The position numbers and the translations under genes were made by a program. Of a stretch of 26,429 nt of DNA, positions 14,308 through 22,539 are shown in pieces; position 1 is the stretch's first letter; each line of letters starts with the position of its first letter. The notes beneath the pieces are model-generated. The model was not told the DNA's origin, made no database searches, and was given only the letters and a program-made list of their open reading frames with translations. Source of the stretch: Syntrophomonas sp. UBA5288 (GTDB lineage: Bacteria; Bacillota; Syntrophomonadia; Syntrophomonadales; Syntrophomonadaceae); NCBI GenBank assembly GCA_002408445.1, contig DHSK01000036.1, forward strand, positions 1 through 26,429, given 5' to 3'.

Positions 14308-15399
14308 ATGTCCCAAATAAAGAAAATTGGAGTTTTAACAGGGGGAGGGGATTGCCCGGGCTTAAATGCAGTTATCCGTGGGGTTACCAAAACCGCCATT
14401 AATCAATACGGAGCCTCAGTAATAGGTTTCATGGATGGATTTAAAGGATTGGTGCTGAACCATTATATGGACCTTGACCTCAGAGCCGTATCCGGTATTG
14501 GACATACGGGCGGGACCATCCTGGGTACCACCAATCGTGATAATCCTTTTCACTTTATGATGGATGAAAACGTTAATGAATTTAGTGATGAATCGGACCG
14601 TGCCATAGAGAACCTGAGAAAATTAGAAGTCGACGGGTTGATAGTAATCGGTGGGGACGGGAGTCTGCATATCGCCCAGAACTTTTACCAAAAAGGGGTC
14701 AAAGTAGTCGGCGTGCCTAAAACGATTGATAACGACCTTTCAGCCACCGATGTAACTTTCGGATTCAACACGGCGGTAAACACCGCCTCGGAAGCATTGG
14801 ACAAGCTTCATACTACGGCGGAATCACACCATAGGGTAATGGTACTGGAAGTAATGGGACGATATGCCGGCTGGATTGCTCTTTATGCTGGAATATCGGG
14901 TGGTGCAGATGTAATTCTCATACCGGAAATTCCCTATGATATGCCATGTATCCTAAAAAAGATTAAACAGCGTTATAATGAAGGCAAGAAGTTCAGCATC
15001 ATTGTAGTGGCTGAAGGTGCGGCGCCAAAGGACGGGGAGATGGTAGTGCAAAAGCTTGTACCCACCAGCCATGATCCCGTCAGACTGGGCGGGATCGGAA
15101 ATAAACTGGCGGAAGATATTGAACAGCTCACCGGAATCGAGTCCCGGGTTACAGTGCTGGGACATCTGCAAAGAGGCGGTGCTCCCATTCCTTATGACCG
15201 CATATTATCTACCCGCTATGGTGTAGCTGCGGTAAATGCTTTAATGGAAGGCAAAGAGGGAACCATGGTAAGTCTTAAAGGGGTTGACATCGCCACCGTT
15301 CCTTTGATCGACGCCATTGAAGTGCTCAAGAAAGTCGATGTTAACAGTAATTTTATCAACACGGCCCGAGCGGTGGGGATAAGTTTTGGCGATGAGTGA
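14308..15399 (+). CDS. pfkA: 6-phosphofructokinase
   Basis: Phosphorylates fructose 6-phosphate in glycolysis; cytoplasmic. A 363-residue protein beginning MSQIKKIGVLTGGGDCPGLNAVIR. The GGDGS motif has Gly at the position that is Asp in PPi-using enzymes, which points to ATP. PKTIDNDL has Lys where E. coli PfkA has Gly. This Gly/Lys combination is that of the long 'group III' ATP-PFKs, some of which are not allosteric. Other motifs are the catalytic TIDND, EVMGRYAGWIALYAG, LIPEIPYD and GHLQRGGAP. The ATG at 14308 follows GGAGGAGG (14292-14299) at proper spacing; an ATG at 14287 lies upstream of that site. It is separated from its neighbours by 100-base spacers, so probably transcribed alone. 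Confidence 0.93.
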   Translation: MSQIKKIGVLTGGGDCPGLNAVIRGVTKTAINQYGASVIGFMDGFKGLVLNHYMDLDLRAVSGIGHTGGTILGTTNRDNPFHFMMDENVNEFSDESDRAIENLRKLEVDGLIVIGGDGSLHIAQNFYQKGVKVVGVPKTIDNDLSATDVTFGFNTAVNTASEALDKLHTTAESHHRVMVLEVMGRYAGWIALYAGISGGADVILIPEIPYDMPCILKKIKQRYNEGKKFSIIVVAEGAAPKDGEMVVQKLVPTSHDPVRLGGIGNKLAEDIEQLTGIESRVTVLGHLQRGGAPIPYDRILSTRYGVAAVNALMEGKEGTMVSLKGVDIATVPLIDAIEVLKKVDVNSNFINTARAVGISFGDE

Positions 15400-15509
15400 A
15401 ATTAGACAATTAGACATTAAGATACTGATTGATCCTAAGGTAAATAATTTGTAAAGGCGGCCGAATGATTGTTAGCAATATAGGGTAGCATATGGGGGGA
15501 GCGGGGAAA

Positions 15510-16340
15510 GTGAAATATAGTCCAATAAAATCCAATGGAGTTTTAGTTGGTTTACTGTTGGGAGCAGCGATATTTGGTTTTGTTATCTGGGGGATTTCCT
15601 ATTCACTGGGACCGGATGACCGGGCGCTCAAAATGGCACTTAATATACCTGCCTATGCCTTTCTGTTTGTTTTTATTTATCTGTTGTATGGAGCATTGAC
15701 CCTTGGTTATGAGACTGACGAAAAAGGTTTAACCATAAATTGGGGAGTTCGTACTATTAAGATTAAATGGGAACAGATTACGGAAATAATTGAGGTAAAA
15801 GGGAGCAGCAATCTTTATTCGATACTGGGTGTAAGCTGGCCGGGCTATATGATCGGATTATATTCCGCCAAAGGGATTGGTACTGCGCGCATGTATGCCA
15901 CCAAACCGCAGGACGGATTTATCTACCTTAAAACCGAATCCGGCTTTTTTGGTATAACTCCTGAAAACCCTGAACTTAAAAAAATACTGGCAGAGAAAGC
16001 CCAGAAAAACCTGGAAATAATCGATATGGACAGAATGGACCCGGACTTAAAAGGCAAAAGTATGCAGGAAGACAGATTTTATAGTATATTATACAAGCTT
16101 AATCTAGTACTGCTGGTACTTTTTGGCGTCTATTTGCTGGCATTTTACCCGGGGTCCGGTGCGCCGCGCTTTACCGTATTGTTATTAGTGCTGGCGGTAG
16201 CATTGTTCTTCTTTAGTATCGGTAATGCCAGCAGATTGTACAACTTCAGTGAACAGGGGGGCTATATCCTGATGCTGGTCGGTCTCGCTGTAACCGGTAT
16301 TTTCCTGATACTGGCCCTTTCGGAAATCAGCCTTAAATAA
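15510..16340 (+). CDS. PH-domain (bPH-type) membrane protein
   Basis: A 276-residue protein: two N-terminal membrane helices (about 11-30 and 45-64), a soluble beta-rich segment (about 70-165, from YETDEKGLTINWGVRTIKIKW through KTESGFFGITPENPELK) that looks like a bacterial PH domain, then three C-terminal helices (about 190-270). The pattern of a strand 'IKWEQITEI' after the first helices is typical of the family. Start: GGGGGGAG (15494-15501) is eight bases before GTG 15510; an ATG at 15492 lies before that site and has only a weak AGGG. Role unknown; it probably sits in the cytoplasmic membrane and may respond to sugar or envelope state. Confidence 0.7.
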   Translation: MKYSPIKSNGVLVGLLLGAAIFGFVIWGISYSLGPDDRALKMALNIPAYAFLFVFIYLLYGALTLGYETDEKGLTINWGVRTIKIKWEQITEIIEVKGSSNLYSILGVSWPGYMIGLYSAKGIGTARMYATKPQDGFIYLKTESGFFGITPENPELKKILAEKAQKNLEIIDMDRMDPDLKGKSMQEDRFYSILYKLNLVLLVLFGVYLLAFYPGSGAPRFTVLLLVLAVALFFFSIGNASRLYNFSEQGGYILMLVGLAVTGIFLILALSEISLK

Positions 16341-16344
16341 ATAA

Positions 16345-16372
16345 TGCGAGCCTGGAATAATCCAGGCTCGCA
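16345..16372. terminator. Bidirectional terminator between convergent genes
   Basis: TGCGAGCCTGG (16345-16355), loop AATAAT, CCAGGCTCGCA (16362-16372): a perfect 11-bp stem. On the - strand it is followed by TTATTTATTT, so it ends the - strand gene best; on the + side the tail is poor. Confidence 0.75.
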
Positions 16373-16394
16373 AATCTATGTAAACCTAAAATAA

Positions 16395-16958
16395 TTAGGC
16401 AATAAACAATTTGTTGCTTAACACAATATCATCCTGATTTTGATCCAGAATATCAGCCATTTCTATAAGTGCATCTCTTACACTTCCATCCGGATAGAGC
16501 CGTGCCAGTTTTCGATAGAGAAATGAAATGCTGTCTCTTAAATCAAGCCATGCCGCAAAAGTATTATTCCAGCATTTTTCCTTTCGGGCAACCCTGCTAT
16601 CAATGAGCACAATAAGGTTATCGATTTTATTCAAATCTTTTCGCAGCAATCGGTTGATCTTTTCATCTGAGATATACTCGATCTTATTTACGTTCCCAGG
16701 ACCGGAATGCAAGTTCTGTTCACAGTTTAACCAGGCTGTAAGAAGACTTTGTTCTTTTCCGTAGTAAGATTTAAGATATAAAAGGACTTCTTTTAGTCGG
16801 GTTGAAATTGGCCGGTTTTTAAATGGATGCAGTCTCTCGAAAACTACATTATTTAAAGTTAAACCCAACTGACATACGTCAACAACATTGCGAGGAAGAG
16901 AGAAGCTGTCCCGGATCGAAAAAGACGTGAATTCGCATTGTTTATTTAGTTGCAGCAT
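16395..16958 (-). CDS. Unrecognised cytoplasmic protein
   Basis: A 187-residue protein that I do not recognise. It has no signal peptide or membrane helix. The middle and end look alpha-helical, with charged heptad-like stretches (IEYISDEKINRLLRKDLNKIDNLIVLIDSRVARKEKC...). It has a real ribosome site (AATGGGGGG, eight bases before the ATG), its own hairpin terminator and divergent orientation to the YchF-like gene, with 196 bases between, so it is likely a true single-gene unit. Its C-terminal half (AWLDLRDSISFLYRKLARLYPDGSVRDALIEMADILDQNQ) might be a helical bundle. No function is proposed. Confidence 0.7.
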   Translation of the reverse strand: MLQLNKQCEFTSFSIRDSFSLPRNVVDVCQLGLTLNNVVFERLHPFKNRPISTRLKEVLLYLKSYYGKEQSLLTAWLNCEQNLHSGPGNVNKIEYISDEKINRLLRKDLNKIDNLIVLIDSRVARKEKCWNNTFAAWLDLRDSISFLYRKLARLYPDGSVRDALIEMADILDQNQDDIVLSNKLFIA

Positions 16959-17154
16959 TTAAAATCAACCCCCCATTTTTTATTAACTCTTTGATGTGAT
17001 TGTACTATCATTCACATAAATAAGCAAGTATTTCTTAAAATTTGGATATTGTTATCTTTAATGTCTAATATAAAAGCAAAACTATTAATGGGTGTAGTAT
17101 AGTATATAGGAGCAAAGAACAAACAGGTTAAAAAAAGGGAAAGGATTTGAAACA

Positions 17155-18216
17155 ATGCAGTTAGGGATTATTGGTATGCCGCTGGTTGGTAAAACCACAA
17201 TATTTGAACTACTTACGGAGAGCAGGGAACATTTAAACCAGGCTAAAAGCAATATGGCTATGGCCCGGATACCGGATGAACGTATTGATTTCCTCTCTGA
17301 TATGTACCATCCACGCAAAACCACATATGCTCAGATGGAGATTGTAGACATCCCTGGATTGGTTCCGGGAGCAGATAAAGGTTCAGCAGTATTTTTGGAA
17401 TCGGTACGCCGGGCAGATGCTTTACTTCATGTAGTACGTGCCTTTGAGGATGAATCAGTACCTTCCTATAATAATGAAATTAATCCCATCGCTGATATCG
17501 AGACAGTAAAATACGAATTATTGCTGGCTGATTTGGATTTGGTAGAAAAAAGGATTGAACGTATCCAAGCGAGCAAGAAAAAGAATGATTTGCAGGATGA
17601 GTTGGAATTGCTGCAACGCTTACAGGATAGTTTGACCAATGAGGTACCGCTCTCCTCTATGACTTTTTCCGATAAAGAAGAAATTATGATGAGCAGTTTC
17701 CAGTTTCTAACTTTAAAACCGGTTCTAATATGCTTAAATGTAAGTGAGAATGACCTGGTCAACCAGGATGATAAAAAATGGGAAGAAATTGCGGCCTATG
17801 CTGAAGCAAGTCATTATCCTATAGTCAGAGTGTCTGCCAGCATCGAAAGGGAAATAGCAGAACTTGAAGGTGAAGAAAAAGATGTGTTTTTGGATGAGAT
17901 GGGAATTACAGAATCCGGCTTGGTTAAAATCGCCCGCAGCATGTATCAGAGACTAAATCTGATTTCCTTTTTTACCGTAGGGGAGGATGAAGTAAGGGCC
18001 TGGACTATAGAAGGCGGTACTGCTGCCCGTAAGGCTGCCGGCAAAATCCATTCAGACATTGAAAGGGGTTTTATCCGGGCTGAGGTAGTCGAATATGAGA
18101 ATCTGAAGCGGTTGGGCAGTATGCCGGCAGTTAAGGAAAACGGCCTTTTCAGGCTGGAAGGCAAAGAATACGTGGTCAAGGACGGTGACATTGTCCATTT
18201 TAGATTTAACGTATAG
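17155..18216 (+). CDS. YchF/Obg-family GTPase-like protein, divergent form
   Basis: A 353-residue YchF-type P-loop NTPase. G1 is GMPLVGKTT (7-15), G3 is DIPGLVPGA (65-73), G4 is the YchF-type NVSE rather than NKxD, and the C-terminal TGS domain runs from about FFTVGEDEVRAWTI to the end VKDGDIVHFRFNV. Ordinary YchF binds ribosomes and prefers ATP. Here the loop after G3 reads GADKGSAVFLES, three residues shorter than the usual GASKGEGLGN, and the switch I segment with FCTIEPN is absent. So it is a divergent paralogue, perhaps with altered hydrolysis. Start ATG 17155 has AAAGGGAAAGG before it. trkA begins 14 bases after the stop, so the two may be cotranscribed. Confidence 0.8.
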   Translation: MQLGIIGMPLVGKTTIFELLTESREHLNQAKSNMAMARIPDERIDFLSDMYHPRKTTYAQMEIVDIPGLVPGADKGSAVFLESVRRADALLHVVRAFEDESVPSYNNEINPIADIETVKYELLLADLDLVEKRIERIQASKKKNDLQDELELLQRLQDSLTNEVPLSSMTFSDKEEIMMSSFQFLTLKPVLICLNVSENDLVNQDDKKWEEIAAYAEASHYPIVRVSASIEREIAELEGEEKDVFLDEMGITESGLVKIARSMYQRLNLISFFTVGEDEVRAWTIEGGTAARKAAGKIHSDIERGFIRAEVVEYENLKRLGSMPAVKENGLFRLEGKEYVVKDGDIVHFRFNV

Positions 18217-18230
18217 GTGGTATCAAACAA

Positions 18231-19589
18231 ATGAAGTGTATAATTATTGGCGCTGGCAAGGTTGGATTTAGTATTGCTCAGTTGTTGTCCAGCGAGGATC
18301 ACGATGTAACCGTTATAGAAAATAACGAAGAAAGACAACAGGTGGTAAATGAAGCGCTGGATGTTGAAGTTGTGCATGGCAGCGGAGCATCATGGTCTGT
18401 CCTGGAAAATGCCGGCGTTAAATCAGCTGATATGGTCGTGGCAGTCACTGAATCAGATGAATTGAATATGATAGCGTGTCTTCTGGCTAAACAGTATGGG
18501 GTAAAGACTACTGTGGCACGGGTACGCAACACGGATTATGTCTCAACTCCTCATTTTTCCCCGGAAGCATTGCTGGGTATTGATCTAATTATTAATCCGG
18601 AACAGGTAACGGCACTGGAAATTGCCAAAATTGTCCGCAACCCGGAAGCATTAAATGTAGATTTTTATGCCGGGGGAAAAGTGCAATTACTAGAACTTCC
18701 CATAGAGGCTGATTCAGCCTTAGCAGGTAAGAAATTAAAGGAATTGAAAAGTGCCGTTCCTTTTAACATAGTGGCGGTGGATCGGCAACATGCCATGCAT
18801 ATTCCCACTGGTGGTGACGTAATTGAGGCCGGGGATCACATTTATTTGATGGGGCGTACAGCGGACATACCCAAAGTAGAAAAAACATTTCATATATACC
18901 ATAGCAAGGTGGAACATCTAACTATTCTGGGTGGAGGCAGAACGGGTTTCTATTTGGCCCATCTGCTGGAACATCAAAAAGTCCCGGTCAACATTAAAAT
19001 TATCGAAAAGGATCCGAAAAGAGCCCAGGAAATATCAGAAGCTCTTCCTCACAGTCTCGTTATAAACGGGGATGGCAGCGATATGGATTTGTTGGAACAG
19101 GAGAATGTCAGGCAGGCGGACATGCTGGTCTCGGTAACTGATGATGACAAAATAAATCTGCTTTCATCATTAATGGGCAAAAATATGGGTATCTCTAAGA
19201 CCATTGCTAAAATTAAACGCTTGGATGTCTTGCCTATAATTGAAAAATTGGATATTGATGTAGTGCTTAACCCCCGTATTCTGACCGCTGGAGTAATATT
19301 AAAGTATATTCGCCGGGGTGACATCATATCAGTAACTGTCTTGGGCGAAGAACGAGCCGAGATGATAGAACTTTATGCCCAATCAGGTTCGGTGGCGGTA
19401 AATAAAAAACTAAAAGACATCAGATTCCCGGGTGGATCTGTTATCGGAGCTATTGTCAGGGGCGAGGAGGTTATAATTCCGGATGGAGACAGCGAGATTC
19501 ATGCCTCCGACCGGGTGCTGGTTTTTGCTTTATCACGCAGCATACATAAGGTGGAAAAGCTCTTTGTTAACGGAGGTAAAGGAAATTGA
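18231..19589 (+). CDS. trkA: Trk system cation uptake regulator TrkA
   Basis: A 452-residue peripheral protein that gates a TrkH channel in response to nucleotides. It has two RCK halves. The first N-domain starts MKCIIIGAGKVGFSIAQLL (Rossmann GxGxxG) and is followed by VHGSGASWSVLENAGVKSADMVVAVT; the second starts LTILGGGRTGFYLAHLL and is followed by VINGDGSDMDLLEQENVRQADMLVSVTDDD. Each half ends in a C-domain (ELPIEADSALAGKKLKEL...; YAQSGSVAVNKKLKDIRFP...). The duplicated form is the classic TrkA. Its stop overlaps the trkH start by four bases (TTGA), giving tight coupling. It follows the YchF-like gene by 14 bases. Confidence 0.95.
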   Translation: MKCIIIGAGKVGFSIAQLLSSEDHDVTVIENNEERQQVVNEALDVEVVHGSGASWSVLENAGVKSADMVVAVTESDELNMIACLLAKQYGVKTTVARVRNTDYVSTPHFSPEALLGIDLIINPEQVTALEIAKIVRNPEALNVDFYAGGKVQLLELPIEADSALAGKKLKELKSAVPFNIVAVDRQHAMHIPTGGDVIEAGDHIYLMGRTADIPKVEKTFHIYHSKVEHLTILGGGRTGFYLAHLLEHQKVPVNIKIIEKDPKRAQEISEALPHSLVINGDGSDMDLLEQENVRQADMLVSVTDDDKINLLSSLMGKNMGISKTIAKIKRLDVLPIIEKLDIDVVLNPRILTAGVILKYIRRGDIISVTVLGEERAEMIELYAQSGSVAVNKKLKDIRFPGGSVIGAIVRGEEVIIPDGDSEIHASDRVLVFALSRSIHKVEKLFVNGGKGN

Positions 19590-21031
19590 TCAGACCAGGT
19601 CTAATTATCGGATATCTTGGCAAAATCGTGCTTATAATCGGGATAGCCATGTTGACCGGGGCGGGCTGGTCTTTATATTTTGGAGAAGATGAGGTTTGGA
19701 GGTTCCTGGCTGCGGCAGGTATTACCATCGCGGCAGGTGGCCTGGCCAGCTTCACACAACGAGGGGAAAATCAGATTAATTACCGGGAAGGTTTTGCTAT
19801 AGTCACCCTGGGATGGTTAACTGCATCAGTCTTTGGGTCGCTGCCTTATCTTTTCAGTGGCTATTGCCCTTCTTTTGCCGATGCCTTTTTTGAGACGGTA
19901 TCTGGCTTTACCACTACCGGTTCCAGTGTATTTGGAGATGTCGAAGCTTTGCCCAAAGGACTGCTCTGGTGGCGTGCTCTTACCCAGTGGCTGGGAGGAA
20001 TGGGTATACTAGCGCTTTTTATTGCTATTATGTCCAACCTGGGACCGAGTGCCAACCTCATGTTCAAAGCTGAATCACCCGGGCCGAGCCCGGCTAAAGT
20101 CACTCCCCGAATAAAGCAGACGGCTAAAAATCTATGGCAAATTTACGTTGTCATCAGTGCGGTAATGGCAGTTATATTGTATGCTTTTGGCATGGATATA
20201 TTTGATTCCCTTTGCCATATGTTCGGTGCCATGTCAACCGGCGGTTTTTCCACCAAGAATAACAGCATGGCCTATTTTAGCAGCCCCTACATTCAGTGGA
20301 CTATTACTGTTTTTATGTTTATTTCGGGAACTAATTTTGCTCTGCACTATTTTGCGCTACGCAATCATACTCTGGAAGTATATCGCCGGAACAGTGAGTT
20401 CAAGTTATATGCTTTTATAGTTTTGGGTGCAAGTGCTATTGTCAGCATTGGAATAATAAGCAGCTATAGCGGATTTGAACCGGTTGTAAGAACAGCTTTT
20501 TTTCAGGTAGTATCGATCATAACTACCACCGGTTTTATTTCGGACGATTATGATCAATGGTCCCAGCTTGCCCAGGGAGTAATCTGGGGAATAATACTGA
20601 TGGGCGGGTGTGCAGGTTCAACTACCGGTGGCATTAAACTTGGAAGACTGCTTATTCTGGGCAAGAGGGCAGCTATAGAAATAAAACGCATGATTCATCC
20701 CCGCGCCGTCTATTCCGTGCGCATAGATGATAAGATCTATAGCGAAGCACTGGTCGGTAATATAGCTTTTTTCTTTTTTCTGTACATAATGTGCATTATA
20801 ATTGGAACCTTTGCCATGTTCATATGCAATTTGGATATGGTTTCCGGACTATCGGCCGTTATGACCTGCTTGGGGAATGTTGGACCCGGCTTCGGCCTGG
20901 TCGGACCTACCAAAAATTTTGGGTTTCTATCCGATGGAGCCAAATATATATTAAGCCTTTTAATGCTGCTGGGACGTTTGGAGATATATCCCATACTGGT
21001 AATGCTGATACCTCAATTCTGGAAGGAATAA
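19586..21031 (+). CDS. trkH: Trk-type K+ (or Na+) transporter subunit TrkH
   Basis: A 481-residue integral membrane channel of the Trk/Ktr superfamily. The four pore-loop signatures are visible in order: TVSGFTTTGSSVF, FGAMSTGGFSTKN, VSIITTTGFISDDY and CLGNVGPGFG, each with the conserved glycine of the selectivity filter. Other TrkH marks are WRALTQWLGGMGILAL and GGCAGSTTGGIKLGR, the latter the gating-loop region between the third and fourth repeats. The TTG start at 19586 overlaps the trkA stop, and GGAGGTAAAGG lies just upstream in the trkA coding end. With trkA it should form the complete uptake system. A strong terminator follows at 21059. Confidence 0.95.
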   Translation: MIRPGLIIGYLGKIVLIIGIAMLTGAGWSLYFGEDEVWRFLAAAGITIAAGGLASFTQRGENQINYREGFAIVTLGWLTASVFGSLPYLFSGYCPSFADAFFETVSGFTTTGSSVFGDVEALPKGLLWWRALTQWLGGMGILALFIAIMSNLGPSANLMFKAESPGPSPAKVTPRIKQTAKNLWQIYVVISAVMAVILYAFGMDIFDSLCHMFGAMSTGGFSTKNNSMAYFSSPYIQWTITVFMFISGTNFALHYFALRNHTLEVYRRNSEFKLYAFIVLGASAIVSIGIISSYSGFEPVVRTAFFQVVSIITTTGFISDDYDQWSQLAQGVIWGIILMGGCAGSTTGGIKLGRLLILGKRAAIEIKRMIHPRAVYSVRIDDKIYSEALVGNIAFFFFLYIMCIIIGTFAMFICNLDMVSGLSAVMTCLGNVGPGFGLVGPTKNFGFLSDGAKYILSLLMLLGRLEIYPILVMLIPQFWKE

Positions 21032-21058
21032 ACCGGAGCAAGAATATTATTGTAGAAG

Positions 21059-21084
21059 AAAGCCCGCATTGGTGCGGGCTTTTT
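21059..21084 (+). terminator. Intrinsic terminator after trkH
   Basis: AAAGCCCGCA (21059-21068), loop TTGG, TGCGGGCTTT (21073-21082) and further T. A perfect 10-bp stem, 28 bases after the trkH stop. Confidence 0.92.
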
Positions 21085-21117
21085 GCCTGGTAGCAATAAA
21101 ATATAAACATGAAGTGC

Positions 21118-21145
21118 ACCTGCTAATCTGTAGTCACATATTATG
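21118..21145 (+). promoter_or_regulatory. AC-N17-CATATTATG, near-match to a SigK promoter
   Basis: AC (21118-21119), 17 bases, then CATATTATG (21137-21145); the SigK consensus is AC-N16/17-CATAnnnTA, so only the last base differs. It lies 40 bases before the ATG, close to the 42 bases for CATATTAT before the first ATP-grasp gene. Expression late in the mother cell is suggested. Confidence 0.35.
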
Positions 21146-21176
21146 ATATATATATACAGAACAGGAGCGCGCAAAA

Positions 21177-22526
21177 ATGAATACAACAAGTGATGAAAAT
21201 GCCCACATAAGAATAAGCCATTCTGATTTAGCGGAGCTTAATCTGGGGCAAAAAGTGGAGGTTGCTGTTGGTCAACGCCTGAACCGGATAAAGGTATTAA
21301 GTACATCCATGCAAAAAACCAAACTGGCCTATATTAATAACCCAACAGCACAGATGCTTTTACTGCCGGCCAAGCTGTTACTTGATTACAAAGTGATTAA
21401 AAACCCTCCCAGGATAAAATTAGGCCCGGTGGTCGGGGTATTAACGACTGCTAATCGCAATAGCAAATCAGGATTGCCGATAGGAAAAGAAACATATTAT
21501 TTGGGTGAATTAGTCTCCTATGCCCGGCGCAAGGGTGTCTTTGTTTATTTGTTTTATTCCACCGGAGTAAACTGGCACAGCCAAACTATAAAAGGCTATA
21601 CCCTCGATTTTAATAAGGAATCCGCACACAAATGGGTATCAGGTGAGTATCCTTTTCCTGACATAGTATACAACCGTATCAGATCAAGAAATGTAGAAAA
21701 CAGCCGCACTATGGTTGAATTGCTGGACAGGTTCCAACATTTAGGAATCAACTTATTTAATACCCGTTTCCTGGACAAATGGGACGTTTATAATGCTCTG
21801 ATGAGCAGCCCGCGCTTGAGGCATTTCCTTCCTCCTACCGTTTTCTTCAGCCGTGTAGAATTGTTTAAATTCCTCCAGCAGTATCCGGAAGTATTTCTAA
21901 AACCACGCAATAGCAGTATCGGTAAAGGAATAGTCAAGATAAAAAGAACATCCGGGTGCTATATGCTGGCCCTGGCTAAGTCGGCCAAACCATCCTGGCA
22001 CTATTATGATTCTTATGAAGAACTATACCAGGCTCTTTTAGCTATTATGGATGACAGTTCCCGTTATCTGGTGCAGATGGGGATTGAACTGGCCAAGATC
22101 CAGAATAAGGTTTTCGATTTAAGAACCCAGGTCCAGAAAAACGGAAGGGGTGAATGGACCTTAACCGGTACAGCCGTTAGGGAAGCGGCCCCTGACCGTT
22201 TTGTGACTCACATTCCCAATGGAGGTTCAGCCCGAAAATATGATGAAGTGATTGAAAAAACATTCGGCAGCTCCGTTACTACAAAGAGATCCCTCGATAA
22301 ACAACTTCATCTCATAGCTCGAGAGGCTCCAATTATATTGGACGATTTGCCTGGATGGTCGCTGGCTGTACTGTCGATAGATATAGGAATTGACCGGTAT
22401 GGAAAAATATGGATAATAGAAATCAACTCTAAACCATCCAGCTTCGACGAACCTGACATCCGACGAGCCTACCTCAGATATTTCACTGATTACTGCAAAT
22501 ATATTACTTTCAAGAATATTGATTAA
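21177..22526 (+). CDS. YheC/YheD-family ATP-grasp protein, copy 3
   Basis: A 449-residue paralogue of the genes at 11443 and 12818. The N-terminal beta domain ends at KLGPVVGVLTT; then VNWHSQTIKGYTLDF, YPFPDIVYNRIRSR, LDKWDVYNALM, and the ATP-grasp part: FLKPRNSSIGKGIVKI, FDLRTQVQKNGRGEW, HIPNGGSARKYDEVI, and SIDIGIDRYGKIWIIEINSKPSSFD. Nucleotide lysine, glycine loop and Glu/Asn metal ligands are all present. It is 14 bases before the amidoligase gene, so the two form an operon; this pairing suggests that both ligases work on one peptide-like product or coat protein. The ribosome site is ACAGGAGCG. Products and substrates are not known. Confidence 0.88.
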   Translation: MNTTSDENAHIRISHSDLAELNLGQKVEVAVGQRLNRIKVLSTSMQKTKLAYINNPTAQMLLLPAKLLLDYKVIKNPPRIKLGPVVGVLTTANRNSKSGLPIGKETYYLGELVSYARRKGVFVYLFYSTGVNWHSQTIKGYTLDFNKESAHKWVSGEYPFPDIVYNRIRSRNVENSRTMVELLDRFQHLGINLFNTRFLDKWDVYNALMSSPRLRHFLPPTVFFSRVELFKFLQQYPEVFLKPRNSSIGKGIVKIKRTSGCYMLALAKSAKPSWHYYDSYEELYQALLAIMDDSSRYLVQMGIELAKIQNKVFDLRTQVQKNGRGEWTLTGTAVREAAPDRFVTHIPNGGSARKYDEVIEKTFGSSVTTKRSLDKQLHLIAREAPIILDDLPGWSLAVLSIDIGIDRYGKIWIIEINSKPSSFDEPDIRRAYLRYFTDYCKYITFKNID

Positions 22527-22539
22527 GTGAGGATTAACT

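Noticed and set aside
15401..15416. Tandem ATTAGACA repeat after pfkA
   Set aside because: Only two 8-base units in AT-rich spacer; no further copies or function seen.
16994..17017. ATGTGA-N12-TCACAT, resembling a CRP/FNR site
   Set aside because: The spacing is twelve bases between half-sites, not six as in CRP-type operators, so it was not called.
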